Part shown: positions 22,685 through 35,925 of the stretch, in pieces
How the letters are laid out: every line of letters starts with the position of its first letter
How positions within the stretch are numbered: position 1 is the first letter of the stretch
Origin: Lingula anatina
Taxonomy: Eukaryota > Brachiopoda > Lingulata > Lingulida > Lingulidae
Length of the DNA: 53,126 bases
Assembly: GCF_001039355.2 (NCBI RefSeq)
Contig: NW_019775381.1
Location: 374,818 to 427,943 of the forward strand
Direction: 5' to 3'
Made by a program: the position numbers and the translations under genes
Notes under the pieces: generated by a model
Seen by the model: only the letters and a program-made list of their open reading frames with translations
Told to the model about the DNA's origin: nothing
Databases searched by the model: none

Positions 22685-25312
22685 TTTGTCGTTTCCTTAC
22701 TCTTTTCAATTATCAATTGATAGTTAACTGATTGAAATAATGACCACAGAACATGTCTGGTGTTGGAATAGGAGCATCAGTCACTGCAAGTATCATGAAT
22801 ACAAATTAAGTTTTATTGAAAGCGATAAGGAACTCTCGATTTTGTGGATCGGTGTAATTTGAGGCTTGACGTAAAATATTCATACCAATACAAGCTTAAG
22901 CTTTCAAGTTCATAACCCAAAAGAAGTCAAAACTAATAAAGCCATTATGTAGGCCTACATGGACATATGCGTTTCATCACACTTGCAACTAGAAGTCGTT
23001 TTAAGTTGTCGATAATACTTAAAATTATCTACAAATTTTCATAAATCTCATTCGGGTTCTGATGCCTCTCTCACCTGTAAAACTTTTTCCTCGCGTTGCT
23101 TCATAACAAACCCCCCGGTCTCCGTCAGTGCATCGTATGTCGGTTGACTGATGTGGACTCGAGAAGCTGCGGAAAGATTGCAGAAGAAATAGTTGAGTAA
23201 AACACACGCGCTTCAATGTACTCGTGTGCGCTGTAGTAAGAATAATGTGCAAAACAGAAAGTGATATCTTCAAATTCATTGTTTACGTGTAAGATAATCC
23301 CTGTTGGCAAATGACATCTTCAGTCTTGAAACTGGCGTCACGACGTCATTTCGATTAAGCAATGACATAGAAATGATGTCATTTGATGCATGAACAGCAG
23401 TATTATTATGCAAAAGGTGGTAGTGGTGTGTGTGTGTGTGTGTGTGTGTGCGTTCAAACACGTGCAGATTCTAATGAATGGCACAACTTGTACTTCAGCA
23501 AATTATTTCATGAAAGAAACAATGAAACTCACGTCTTCCTAAAGACTCCATACGAGATGCAATGCTAACCGTGTCCCCAAACAAACAGTAACGGGGCATC
23601 TTGGCGCCAACGATACCAGAGACGACAGCCCCTGAAGTAGAATTGTACCGCTTTAAAGATTAGCTGCACAAAGTATGATATTTTAAGAGCGTCCTGCCGT
23701 TCTCGATGGAACTGGATACGAACGCGCGCACGTGCAAACATGTGCATGAGAAGAACAGCATCGTTCTCTTATACATACTCGTGCATTACGTAATGTATTA
23801 TATATGTATCATACACAAATATACAAGATATTCAAGTGTTTTAGATACCGAGTTGCGCTACTCATCGTGGAACGTCTTTGATTTTAATGTACATCAAATG
23901 TTTATATACACACATAATACTGAAATTTAGCATACTTCATTAGAATTAGCACTGAATATTGGTTGTTTCTTAATTTTGTCTACAGTGGGATACAAACGTT
24001 ACAATGTTTTGTATGTCTTGATATAGTATTTATTTAAAGGTGCATTGATTTTATATCACTTCAAACGCTACCTGTGTGGATTCCTATTCTGACGCGGAAT
24101 GTCTGCTCGGGCATGTGAGGGATCTCCAACTGACTTATGACGTCCAGGAGGTCCAGTGCCATAGTGGCAATCTCGGAGGAATGGCGTCCTTCGTTCCTTT
24201 CAGGTACGCCTAGAACCAAGACCAAGGTGTTTTTTTCCTTCATACACACTCTTTAATAACTAACAATCATATAAAGAGGCATAAAGATCAAGACTTTACT
24301 AACACCCAAGAGGCTGTGACGCACGTAAAAGCACCTTTGTTTGCCTAGTTTTTCTACTTATATAACATATAAACATTCAGAAATGTTGAGCCTTTTGCTT
24401 CTATTCGGAACACCTCGGTGAAATCCGTGGCTCCTGTTTACGCGTTACGGAATCACCCGATGTTGACCGAGTGATGTACTTAGCCTACCTGATGCCACCA
24501 TGTATGCGTCGCCGATGGTTTCTACCTTGTACACGTCATATTTTTCAATTCTGTCGTCAAAAGTGCGATACAGATTGTTAAGCATGATCACAACCTGAAA
24601 AAAAAACATCATTTAAGGAAGTGTTTGGACAAACGATTACCTGGGCAGGAAATTGGTAAAAGAAAAAGTGAGGAGTCAAAAGGACAATAAATGGCTTAGC
24701 CATAACATGAGAATAAGTAAAAAGTCTGAGGGAATAATTACAAAGTAATGTTGTCAATTACAATCCACAATCACTCAATCATATGAGTAAAAATGACAAT
24801 AATATAACAAAAGACTGATAGGGGTTTGGAAAGAATAATGTCACAGAAATCATGACGAATAAATCCTTCAAATGTATATACTTTTGGTTGGCCACTTAAT
24901 TAAATCGTCATTAAAATAACTTTTTTAAAAACCTTTTTTTTTTCTATAAAATACTTCCTCAACTACTTGAGTTGCATTAGTTTAAAGACAACACTCACTT
25001 GAATTGGAGAACTTGTTGACGATATTTCTGTAAAGCCGACTATATCAGAGAAGAACACCGAGACGTCTTTATACACCTCGGGGGCCACTGGTTCCTGTCT
25101 CCTCAGCTGCTCCGCCACTGTCCGTGGCAACATACGGTGAAGTAACCACTCCCCGCGCTTCTTCTCTTTGTTCAGTGCCTTTGTCCTGGGGAGAGAAAAT
25201 TTGATATTGTAATTAACGTGCCTTACATCTTGTTCAGGTCTTGAAATGTGCTATTGAGAAAATTTACATGATGCGTTCTTTTTGCACCAATTTGAAAGGT
25301 TTTTGCTACATC

Positions 25313-25345
<33 letters not shown>

Positions 25346-28300
25346 AGTAGAAAAATGAAAAATATAGAAAATATATGTATACTGAGATAAGTGTACTAAT
25401 TACTAAATGTACGAGTTATTCCCCACGCTATTACTGTCTTCCAGTAAAACATTAAAAATACTCACTTTTGTGCCAAAACAAAGGAGTAACTCTGTAACTG
25501 TGTAGTCAGCCCATACACAGAGTTGATGATAATAGGGAAGAGCAACAGGACAATGAACACGACCATCGACTCTCCCGCCAAGCTCACTCCATCCTTATGT
25601 TGCCTCTCAGTAAGACTGTCCAACATCCCCATGGCCAAGGTCCGCTGGATCTGGGCTATGGTGTTAATCTCGACGCTCATGTTGCCAATCCACCAATGTC
25701 CCGTTTCAAGGTCTGGATCTCGCGGCTCGAACGCTTTCTCTGTGATGATGTATCGCATGCTCTGGATGTTTGCAAATACCGAGTTGTTGAACATCAGAGA
25801 CTCGTCGAACAAGTCCTCCACCAAGTGGTAATACCTCATGGCTGAGTAGATAGAGGAGTTGGCGATGTCTTGATGTTTGATGTACAGGGTGTATTCCTCA
25901 GGGTTTTCGAACCCACCCTGGGCGAAGAACAAGCCTCCCAGAGCACGCTCGATACCCAGGTGTTGTTTGGCAGTTGTCAACTCAATGGACGCCACGAGTC
26001 GTTTCCAGACCTCCCCGGAACCAACCTGTATAGCACCAAAAAGCATATATTAATCTGAGGTGTTTCTGATCATTTGTCTGGAACATATTTTTCTTTTACC
26101 ACGTCAATTTATATAACAATCTGTTTATTTTGGTTTACAGAATTAAAATAGAAATAGACAGGGGAAGATTAATCAATTCTTGTGAGTCAATTCAATCTCA
26201 TTTAAACCATTTGAAACAGCTGCCAGAAGACCATATGCAATGCTCGCAAGTAGTATGATCATTGGATTAGAAATAATTTACTGTTGTCCTGGATATGTGT
26301 CACCAATATAAACTCTAATTGAAAACAACCAAACTTTTTTCATGACATTTAATCATTTGGTCTAAAACTCACCTCTGTGGCCATCTGATAAAGCCAGCGG
26401 ATAAGCAGGGTAATGATGTCTGAGTAAAAAGAAATCTCCTCGTGGACGTTGGCATTGGCGTGGTACACGGGGTACAGCGAGTCTAGCTGGTAACGGTGTC
26501 TGTTCAGATGGTTCAAGAACTTCATTCTTGTCTTGTAAGCGGCTGAGGGTGTGTCCAGTTCTGGCCAGAAAGTAAGTCCGACCAAAGTTGCGTCTTAAAC
26601 AGTAAAGTAAAGGATAAGCAAGCATTAATTTTAAAAATATTTAGAACCATTGGGCTTGGTTGATCTATCCGACGTTAATTATGATTTTGATTGCACGAAG
26701 TTTGTCATTTGCGCAATGTTTTATCACCAAGTTTTTGTAATGGCGTGCCCAAACCGATAAACCTAAACATGTTTGAATGACAAAAGGGGTACACCATTTT
26801 GCCATTGCAATGTCTTTCATTTTTTTCGTAATGCTTATTATCTTTATTTTCATTTTGATTTTAAAATTTACTAAAATACTAGATATTAGTATTAAAATAC
26901 TAATATCTAGTATCGCAAACTATAAAATATTCTTTACATGGCACGATAGTGACCGCTTGGGAAATCGATCCGTTGGTGCTGGGTTTAATTTGATACTTAC
27001 GATTGCGACAACCTATGCCAACCCTACCAGGTGGCAAGTTTAACCCAGCAAACACAGAGCGTTTTATAACGTTAAAATCACGTTAACAGAACGTTTTTTT
27101 TTAAAGTTATATAAACGTTATGGTAACGTTATAATAACGTTGTGTTTGGTGGGAAGATAGCGAATAGATACCTGTGACAGGGTATTGCTGGACTAGAATA
27201 TCCTTGTTTTCGTCCCCGAGTAAGCTGACATACAGAGCACTCAAATCTCTCTCGTCCTGAAGGTTCTTGATGAGTTCTCCTTGTTCCACACTCTGGCGGA
27301 TTATCTGCGGTAGGCAACAGTATTGGCGTTGGGAAAATGTAAATATGAGTATAACAGACTTTGTATACTTCCATTCAGGCTAATACTTCAATGTGATAAG
27401 TTACACCTTTAATTTCTTATCTGTGGCAGGGGAGTCTTTTGAATGCACATATTCAGAGAAGTTAAAGGTAAAAATGAACATATGAAAATAACAGTTGTGT
27501 TCTGATAGTGCTAACAAGATATTTCCATTATAAACTCTACAGTACAGGGGGGCACGGTTTTGTGCAGCACGCCCCTCTACCCCAAATGTGTTTGACTCTC
27601 AAATTATCAATTTCTGTGTGAAAACAGCCGGCATCAAGGAATTATTATTATTTTTTTCAAAATTACACCGTCGTATACCATCCCCTCCCAGTTTAATCTA
27701 ATGAATAATACAAATAATTTACAATTAATTCCTTTTACCAGGCGAAAGAGGGCCTCAACATTTATCCTAGGCATTAAAAATTATATCTACTTCAGTTTTT
27801 GACAATTCCATGGTAGTCAACTAAAATAAAGTAAGTTATGGTCTGAAACATGAATCTCCTGCTTTAAAACGGACGTGGCATTTCATTTAATGGAACGATC
27901 TGTATGTCAAATTGAACAAATATTTTGGACCGAAAGTTTACAGCAGGTGTCGGGCTAGGCATATGGCTATTTATTTGTTTGTGGAACAAGTCCCCGTGCT
28001 TAAAAAGAGAGAAATAGAGAGAAATAACAGAGAGCGTTCATCAAAAGAAAGCAGGCAACTCACCGATAGGAGTTCGACTGCCCTGACGTACTCCAGCCCC
28101 GTCTGTACTGCGATGCTCCCACTGAGCCCCAGCAGAACCAGGCTGGGCAATATGGTAATACAAATCATCCTCTGCATCTGGATCCGCTTGCCTGATTTTG
28201 TGATAGGATTGCCTAAAAATTGGGCCAAAAATTTATAGATATGCAGTCCCATAGTCAGCAATTTCAGAGGGGGGGGGGGGGGCGTTTTCTGAAAAAGTGG

Positions 28301-29118
28301 ACCTTTTACCATAAAATCCTCAAGTACATAAGTCAAATTTTACCCAGAGTGGACCTTTTCCCAGCAAAAAGGGTAGTTCTTTCGAAACCTCCCCCCCGAC
28401 CCCCCCTGGCTACGAGCCTGATATGAAATATGGATTCCGCGAAGCATATGAGCCATGAGACACTGTTTCCGCGAAGTATGAAATCCATGGTGATACATGT
28501 ACACGTTCAAGGTGAGTGAGATGATGGATTATATCAGATACCTTCAAGTACGTCCGAAACTTTTGGATAAATTACAGAAATAGCAGATGTGTGATCTGCG
28601 GAGTTAAGGGCACACTAAAAAGGTTATCTTGTAAAAATGATACTCTAGTAACTTCGAATTACGGAATTAACATTAGATATGAACTATCATTAATGTCTCT
28701 CTTTTGTTTTGCTTAACGAAAGTTGTTTTGCTAATATATTTCCATTATAACAATAATAGCTTATTAATAAGCTCGCAACTCATAGTTTAATTAACGTGTT
28801 TCTGATAAAAGGATTAAGCAAACGCCAAAAACATAAATTAAAGGTAGGAACATTTAATTCAAAATATAAAACAGGGCACAATATCCATAAAATCTTTAAA
28901 GAAGTATTATGTAGGATACGTTTCATGGTACGTTATTGTCGTTTACCTTCGCAGAGATCCAACTTTGACGTCACCGGCTTTACGTTCAGCATCTCCATCA
29001 CCGCCAGGTCCAGGTGTGATGACGTCATCGAGGAAGACCGGGACGACTTTACAGAACAGGGTAAGTGCGGGGACGGATCCATCGGCTCTACCTTGTTTGC
29101 CGTTGGTAGGCGCGACAT
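22123..29118 (-). CDS. NIT-domain receptor guanylate cyclase, copy A
   Basis: Predicted single-chain receptor making cGMP from GTP. Exons in transcript order: 28947-29118, 28064-28212, 27172-27304, 26373-26593, 25466-26025, 24999-25185, 24489-24594, 24072-24209, 23533-23631, 23075-23166, 22426-22588, 22123-22208. All are GT-AG with matching phases, giving 701 aa and TAA. Layout: cytosolic N-terminus (1-72), TM1 (73-93), extracellular NIT sensor (about 97-377, with [16 protein letters not shown] and [16 protein letters not shown]), TM2 (379-396), signalling helix and coiled coil (400-450), cyclase domain (453-620), then a tail with five consecutive Asp codons. Metal-binding Asp459 (FFSDIVGF) and Asp503, and GTP-specifying Glu499 (KVETIGDAY) and Cys571 (RYCLFGDT), are present. 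Arg582 is kept, but the expected Asn before it is Ser578 (VSIASR). N-glycosylation motifs in the NIT part (NSS, NNS, NMS) support an outside location. It is first in transcript-downstream order of the array. The ligand is not readable from sequence; nitric oxide, nitrate and nitrite are the obvious candidates. Confidence 0.9.
22346..22381. repeat. (AAAC)n/(AAAT)n tract
   Basis: Tetranucleotide repeats in intron 11 of cyclase copy A. A (TTTA)12 tract on the + strand (22641-22688) lies in the preceding intron, 52 bp beyond exon 11. Confidence 0.8.
23425..23450. repeat. (TG)n microsatellite
   Basis: Thirteen TG units lie in intron 9 of cyclase copy A. A CA tract (25317-25345) lies in intron 5 of the same gene. 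Confidence 0.9.
27044..27153. mobile_element. AACGTT-rich MITE, copy 1 (110 bp)
   Basis: It begins CCCAGCAAACACAGAGCGTT and ends with the near inverse, GTGTTTGGTGGG. The interior consists of repeated AACGTTA/TAACGTT words around an A/T-rich centre. A second, better-preserved copy lies at 51690-51799. This copy sits in intron 3 of cyclase copy A, only about 18 bp past the exon 3 donor at 27171, so it is unusually close to a splice site. No transposase coding is present. Confidence 0.75.
28268..28282. repeat. Poly-G run, with a poly-C run nearby
   Basis: A run of about 15 G in intron 1 of cyclase copy A, followed about 100 bp later by an interrupted C-rich run (28389-28407). The two could pair as G/C-rich arms, but the intervening sequence shows no extended complementarity. 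Confidence 0.6.
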
Positions 29119-32100
29119 GACGCTACTGTAATAAGAAATGGCCACTTCGAATAAAATAAAAACATACCTTACAATAATACATTTTGCTGGTCGCATTTCA
29201 GTCAGGTTGCGTCGGCTTAACTTAGTTCGTGCTTACTCAATAGACCATGTGTATGCTTTTTCTAACCAAAACAATTTAATCTAATCCCTGTTTTGTTCCA
29301 CACTGCGCCAGTGTAATTGGGATAAGCCATTGTCAATTGTCTTTATATTGATTTCTTGTACTCAGCGCTAAGAAGGGCCTGATAAAGTATTACGTAATAA
29401 GTTTTAATGGGAACGTGCCATTAGGCCGTGTTATTGGAAGAGACAATTGTACAGATATGTAATCACCAATGTCTTGGTCGGCAAAAGTATTTAAAAAAAT
29501 CAAGAATCATTAAAAGACAAAACCCTTTGCTCTCATGCCGAAAAGAAATTAGAAGAAAGCTGTTTACTGTTACTGTTTACTGTTACTCGCTGAAAATGAA
29601 AGTATGCTATGTGTGGTAAATTATTCCATATTTTCAAGTTCTTAAAATTAGTCTCGATTAACATAACCTGGTCTAATCTGAAAACGGTTCTTCTACTGAC
29701 AGGCTAAGACATTCAGCTACATGTACCCTCTCTCTCCATCACCACCCCAGTGACGGCTTGCATCTTTCATGGTATGTGTACTACCCAACAAAGCACAAAC
29801 GACTAAATCATATCCCTCTGCATAAATAGAAAACACCAAACTGCACAAGGGGTATGTAAAAATAATTAAAATTGCACTTTTTCTTTAATTTAGACGTATT
29901 TTATACACAGCATTATTCCGTAAGGCTTATTATCATTTAAACAAACGGAAAACGTTCAAGCAGGAAGCATTGGAAACATTGATGGTCTTACGCCGATCTG
30001 TCTGTTTCATATCAATAAGCAAGACTGATATATTCTTATTAAGCTACAACTGTCAGTTTTGCTCTTATTCAATTATTTACAATAATATTACATGTTTTAT
30101 CACTGCAGACAACCCTATACAGTATCTTCTAAGCATTTGTTAACGTTTGGTTACGTAAAGGATCAACAAATAAGTACCATTTACGCCGGGCGCGTGACAA
30201 GTGGATTTTCTGGCGATTAAACTTTCCAAAACGATGATATAAAATATGGAAGGCATAAAGCGCGTTGTCCCCTTCAGCGTTTTCTCAATTATTTGAAGAA
30301 CCTGCTACTAAAATTTTATACGAGAAGCACCCAGAAATTTGTCTCTAAGTCATTGGGGCATATGGGCACCCAGATCTTTGTCCTAGTTTACCCAAATCTG
30401 ACACATCTTCAACATCAAAAATGTCTCAATAAATTAAAAAAAATACCCACCTGTGTTGACTTTCCTCCTGCACCTTGCTTATAACACCAGCTTGCTCTGT
30501 GGGACTATCAATTTTTCAAATATTCAACTGTTGTCCAAAGATTGCTGGTTTCAAACTCTGGCGAAAACAACTGATGGCTTAATCGTTTTTACTTCTTACA
30601 GATGCAAGATCTCTGTCTCATTAAGATTTCATAAATCACCTATTATCCGGGTTATTTCGTGAGTCCATCCTTCGAATACTCCCTCATTATAGCCGTGCAG
30701 CAGTACCTTATAATGGCCCATTGTTTACTGGTCGTTAGGTCAAACAAATCAACATAAGATCCCATAATGATTATGACGCTGTTTGGAGGACCAGATATAG
30801 CTGTTTTTCAGCTCGTCTTCGTTTGCATAAAAGAAAATAAGCATCATTTTGGTTGTCAGCAATTCATTAAGGCGGTAAAGTTCGGTTTTTGCGTTGTATA
30901 AGAACCCGGTGACTATGCAACACCTTTGAGGAGGTGATTCAAACACAGTGTCGTGGAAACTGTTTGCGTTTCTATAAACCACCTACAAAGTTGAGGAATT
31001 TTAATTTGAAATTTTAGTCTTTTTTGCCCCCGCTCTTTCCCCAACGGTACATTAGTTTTTCTCTTAAGGCTCTTCCTCTTGATTTCTCGATTTCGCCCTT
31101 GTTTCATCCCGTCTCTCCTTCATTCCGCTTTTCAAATCATTGTCCAAATGTTGCTGGTCTCTCCATCACCACCGCCTTTTTTCTTTCTTTCCTCTTTTTG
31201 TTTCTTTCTTTTTGGATGGGGGGGGGGTAGGGGGGGGGCAACTATAAATATTTGAGGATCATATGTTACTTGGCCATTCTTGCCAGTGTAAAAACCTTCT
31301 CCCTATTTACACAATCGATCACTTATTTCCAGGCAGTTGTTGCAATATCTCTGCTATTCATTTGAATATTTTGATGGCGCTTGAGTACATTAGATAAACT
31401 TTATGATATTTCGGGCCTGCTAGCTGTGTTTTGTTCACATTCCTTACCTAGCCCTGCCAATTCACCACGTATAGCTTAAAAGAATTTCGACAAAACATTT
31501 TCAAAACGGGTCACACACCCTTTGGTCTATTCCTATCTTCAAAACTATAGGTTGCTTTTCCAGTGATTTCGTTAACTTTCTATCAACTATGATTAATTTG
31601 ATTTTGTTTGTAGTGAAGTGCTTTGCAAAGCTGTCCATGCACAAGTACATATAGTTCAACATAATGTCACAACTTTTTATGTGTTATGATCATTTTGCTT
31701 TTTTTAGTAGTGAGTCCTCCGGCACAATTGTCGCTTGGGTGGATAATTACGTCTTGAGTGCCCACGTAGCACAATAATATGCTATCAAATTCCCTTGGCG
31801 ACAGTCCAGAACAAGTTACAAGAGATGGGTTTGACTTGGGGCCAGGCGTGTACGGTAGCGAAAGATAGCAAAGAATGGTGTCACCGTGCCCTGGACCTAT
31901 TTCCCAACAGGGTAGACGGGGATAAGTGAAAATGAAGTGACGTAGCTCAACGATATGTCTTTTTTATCATCTGGCTTTTTACCTTTTTGCATCGGTGGTG
32001 GGTTTTGCTCGAGAAAGACATAAGTCTATTTCACGCTGGTTAGGGTACCTACCTGACAATTTTAAGAATTAAAGACGAGCTCGAGGTTAAATGCGGCTTT

Positions 32101-33178
32101 AACATATTTTCGTCGATAAGTTATGTATTATATTCAAAGTTATATATTGGTTTCATTACAAATACATTTATAAGGGGCTTTTTTGCGTTGTTTAATGATT
32201 GGTTGTTTTGATGACTTTTATGCCCTCATTAAAGAAATTAAGTTGATCTTTTGCAATGCAGGAGGTTGAAGAACAGTGGGTATTTCTTAATCATAATAAT
32301 TTGATCTCTGTGATATTTCGTGATCACATGAAAATATTTTATGGGGGGGGGGGGAATTAAACCAATTACTTGGAGTTTTTCATAATATCTGGTTTACAGG
32401 ATAATTATCTCGTGAATCAAATATGGAATAAAAAGCAAATTAACACCATTAGGTTGATGTCTACGCCGGGTCATACTGTTACTAAGTTGAAAAATAACTG
32501 TCAAGTGCAGTGGAAAATTTTAAGTAAAAATCACAATTCCAAACAGATTATGATGAATGTGTAGATGACATTTCTCTCCATATCAGTTATGTCCTCCATT
32601 CTCAAATTTGGCGACTTGAATTCTTACATGATTCAAGTCAAATTTCTGCACGATTTCGTCCAAAAGGTTTGAATGTTTTTAAAAATAATTCAAACTGAGC
32701 ATTTAATAACATGTACATGTATATGATGGGCACGTTTTACTAGAGCATTTTAGACCGAAAATTGGCTCTTATTTTTGTCCACAATTTTAGTTTACTTCTA
32801 ATCCGGATAAATCTGTTAGATATATATATATAAATAAAGTGGAATATTCTTGTTTCTATAAAACAGACGCAATTGTCCACGTGTGTGGAATATTAATGAT
32901 TATCTTGGATCAAATAAGTTATCACGACTGAACGTTTAAGGACTCTTTTATAAATTATTATTTTTAATTTTAATTGCCTTTATGAGTGTATGAGAAACAA
33001 CGTAGTTTCAATATATACGTTATTTAATTTACCTAATAAGTGCAACTACATATTTTTTTAATATTGTTCATCTTTAGACATCGATCTGCGATTTTGCTGA
33101 AAAAAACGCTCATTAACTATTGTTTATTTTTGTTCTCCACGTTATGTCAATATTTTGTGAAACCGGATGCAGCACAAG

Positions 33179-33216
33179 CCCCGCCCCCTTCGTTGACGTC
33201 TTTCAACGTCAACCAA
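33179..33216. promoter_or_regulatory. Promoter-like cluster: GC box, CRE half-palindrome, CCAAT
   Basis: Within 40 bp lie CCCGCCCCC, a pair of inverted TGACGT-type words (GTTGACGTC and AACGTCAAC, which can fold on each other) and CCAAT. Such a compact group is typical of promoters and is unusual in this AT-rich spacer. Read on the minus strand it would point towards cyclase copy A, whose ATG is about 4.1 kb away and appears to follow a spliced leader. This is inference; no start site is visible. Confidence 0.3.
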
Positions 33217-33687
33217 TTAAATTGAAGCATGCCTCGACTGACAAATCACATATCACATATCACTCTCGTTTGCACAAGTGCGTGTAATACGCGTATTCCC
33301 CCCGGCCATTTACAAAGAGAAGGCATTTGTTTCACTAGCATTTTATTAGACATTTCTTACATACATTACACTGTACGCATCCTATATATATATACTGTAA
33401 TTTATGAATAAGTTCACGAGAAGTAATCACAACATGTTGAACTTATAATATACATGCAAGGGGCTTATAAATGTAATTATCTAAAAATGCAACCGTTCTT
33501 TTTCTTATTTTCTACAGCCGGTTCTTACAAGCGATTTGACCCTTAAGCAGTTTTTCGTTTTAAGTCTAAAATTTTAAGTTAATTCTTTTTTCAATACGTA
33601 AATTAATACATCATTTTATTTTCACAACTAGCTCTTTGATTATTTTATATCCCATATTCCACAGAAACCAATTTCTAATGAATATAC

Positions 33688-33812
33688 ATGTATGTATGTA
33701 TGTATGTATGTATGTATGTGCAGTATGTATGTATGTATGTATGTATGTATGTATGTATGTATGTATGTATGTGCAGTATGTATGTATGTATGTATGTATG
33801 TATGTATGTATG
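33688..33812. repeat. (GTAT)n microsatellite with two interruptions
   Basis: TATG/GTAT tetranucleotide array broken by the insert GCAGTATG near 33720 and 33773. It creates long Tyr-Val-Cys-Met or His-Thr-Tyr-Ile frames on both strands that are not genes. Confidence 0.9.
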
Positions 33813-34389
33813 TTTGCTAAATAAAGTAAAAAACAAGGCAGCAAAGCTGTCAAATGTACAGACAAAAAGCAGGAAATAACTATGCACAAAATAGGCTACT
33901 GTCAATTCCGATGCAAAAGTACATTGATGTTAAACTGCAAATTCAACATCAAATTTTAATTATGCTCAACAGGTAATACCAATGTAAGTAAAATGCGTAA
34001 CAAGCATAAGGCTTCAGGCCCATGGGAGTTCAAGTTCACACTTTGAAAATGTATAACTTTCAGAAAAAAAAGCCAATTAGACTGCTTTTCCAACTCAGAC
34101 TGAATTTTAGTCCTGTATTCCTTTTTTGAAAGTTTGGCAATCATAAGTAACATGGTTTTCCCATAATGGTCATCATGGCAGCAGCACCCAGAATTGTGTT
34201 GTCTTCTATTCTGATGCAATATTACATAATGGTTAACAGCATAATGACCATCAATTTTTAATAATAACATATACGTATCATGGATATTCAGAAAATGTGA
34301 CTAGCATGGGTCTTCAAGCCCGTGGAGGTTCTAAGTCACACCTTGAAAATGCTAATATGTGAAAAACTAAATTTTCCCAAAAAAATGTA

Positions 34390-35220
34390 TCTTATTAATT
34401 AAATAATGAAACTGTTAACATGCCTAAGAATTGAATCTGAGCAAATGTGAAACAAGACAGCACTGATCTGAAATGTTTTTTTTTTACATTTTTAACAATT
34501 TTTGAACATAAAACAAAATTAACACTTTACTGCCATTTTTATATGATCAACTAAAAAATTGATGAGATGGGAAAAATATCAATAAAACAGTGTTAAATGT
34601 CCAATTTCTTCCATTCTGAGATTCTGAACATGGTGAATGACTGAATCTGACAAACCGCAATGATATGAGTTTATTTCCATTTTTGAAACTTAATTACACA
34701 ATACACGATAACAAGTATACTATTGTTTTTACAAAATCAACTAACAATGTTGTAAAGATGCAGGAAATGTCAAACAAACACTTTTACATATCTTATTAAT
34801 TAAATAATAAGCCTGTTAACATGCCTAAGAATTGAATCTGAGGAAATGTGAAAAAACAGCATAACTTCTAAAATAATGGCCCGATTATGCTGATTTTCGA
34901 AATCAACCTGCATTTTAGCAGGATTGATCAATCCTGTGAATTTAATGACAATTGGCCAATCTGTTTTTCTTATATTGTGTTTACAGTGTTGCATATATGC
35001 TGAAAAGTGAAAAAAAAGCATAACTACTAAAATGGTGGCCCCATTATGCTGATTTTCGAACTCAACCTGCGTTTTAGCAGGATTGATCACTTCTGTGAGT
35101 TTCATGAAAATCGGCCAATCTGTTTTTCTTATATTGTGTTTACAGTGTTTCATATATGCTGAAAAGTGAAAAAACAGCATAACTTCTACAATAATGGCCT
35201 GATCATGCTGATTTTCGAAC
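34390..35220. repeat. Dispersed and tandem repeat block (about 159-bp unit)
   Basis: A unit containing AGCATAACTWCTAAAAT, GGCCAATCTGTTTTTCTTAT and GTGTTTACAGTGTT recurs with starts at 34858, 35018 and 35176 (periods 160 and 158 bp; the last copy is partial). In addition, the flank TTAACATGCCTAAGAATTGA occurs at both about 34416 and 34818, and a related pair (CATGGGAGTTC and CGTGGAGGTTC contexts) lies at about 34020 and 34320. The block resembles part of an older repetitive element that was duplicated locally. Its translated frames have no domain I recognise. Confidence 0.65.
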
Positions 35221-35925
35221 TAAAAATAAAGTATAACTTTTAAATATAGCAAACATGTTTCTCACCAAAAGCTTTCAAATTTTCTGACGATTTTGTCATA
35301 CGTTTTTGAAAGTGGGAAGAAGGCGGAGATTTTCAGGTTTCCAACAACTACAGTAATCTCTTTTAATATACAGTTAAATCCATCGGGTACATTATCCATG
35401 TTTCATTTGTGGATAAACGAAAATGTGTTACTTTACATATGTGTTACATTTACTTATGTGTCACATTTCGCCTACTTTCACGCCGTTAAATGATCAACAC
35501 TGACGAAGAACACCGAAACCAACATGATGAATAAAAGTAATTTGATAGAAATAAAAATTAAGCTAATATGTGAACAGCCACTACCAATACGTTGAATCCG
35601 AGCCAGAAGTGCAAGATGATATAAAATTTGACAATGTAATACATCTCAAGACTTAATTACTTTCTAGAGAAACATATGTTTAATAAAGAACGTTGTGTTA
35701 CCTTTTAAAATAACAAAACACAAAAGTGTTGTAAATTATAAACCGGTCTTGCAGTAATCCAACACTACAGAACAGCGTAAAAGAAATTCGCTCTTTTTTC
35801 TATCCGTGATATTTTTTATAACCGTTGGTATCTAGGCATTGATTTGTGTCTGGAAAGCGTCGATGTGTTGCTCAGGCGGTAATTGGTGCTCATCTTGAAG
35901 ATCCTTTCTTGGTGTAGCAGCATGT

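Larger units (their letters stand above)
29119..35925. other. Spacer between cyclase copies A and B
   Basis: No coding exon is recognised in these 6.8 kb. Just before the ATG of copy A, on the minus strand, lies an acceptor-like TTCTTATTACAG seven bases from the start codon (plus-strand about 29126), so a non-coding leader exon of copy A is expected somewhere in this spacer. Other contents are a G-run (31210-31240), a promoter-like cluster (33179-33216), a (TATG)n tract (33688-33812) and a family of repeats between 34.0 and 35.2 kb. Open frames here have no domain I recognise. Confidence 0.5.

Noticed and set aside
25523-26058. Open frames on the + strand opposite cyclase copy A exon 5 (and 40021-40568 opposite copy B)
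   Set aside because: They are antisense shadows of the NIT exons. Similarity between the two is explained by the paralogy of the minus-strand genes.
33611-33905. Four overlapping frames of repeated HTYI or MYVC residues
   Set aside because: They come from the GTAT tetranucleotide array, which is open in several frames by composition.
33956-34270. 104-codon minus-strand frame
   Set aside because: It overlaps the dispersed repeat block and has no domain.
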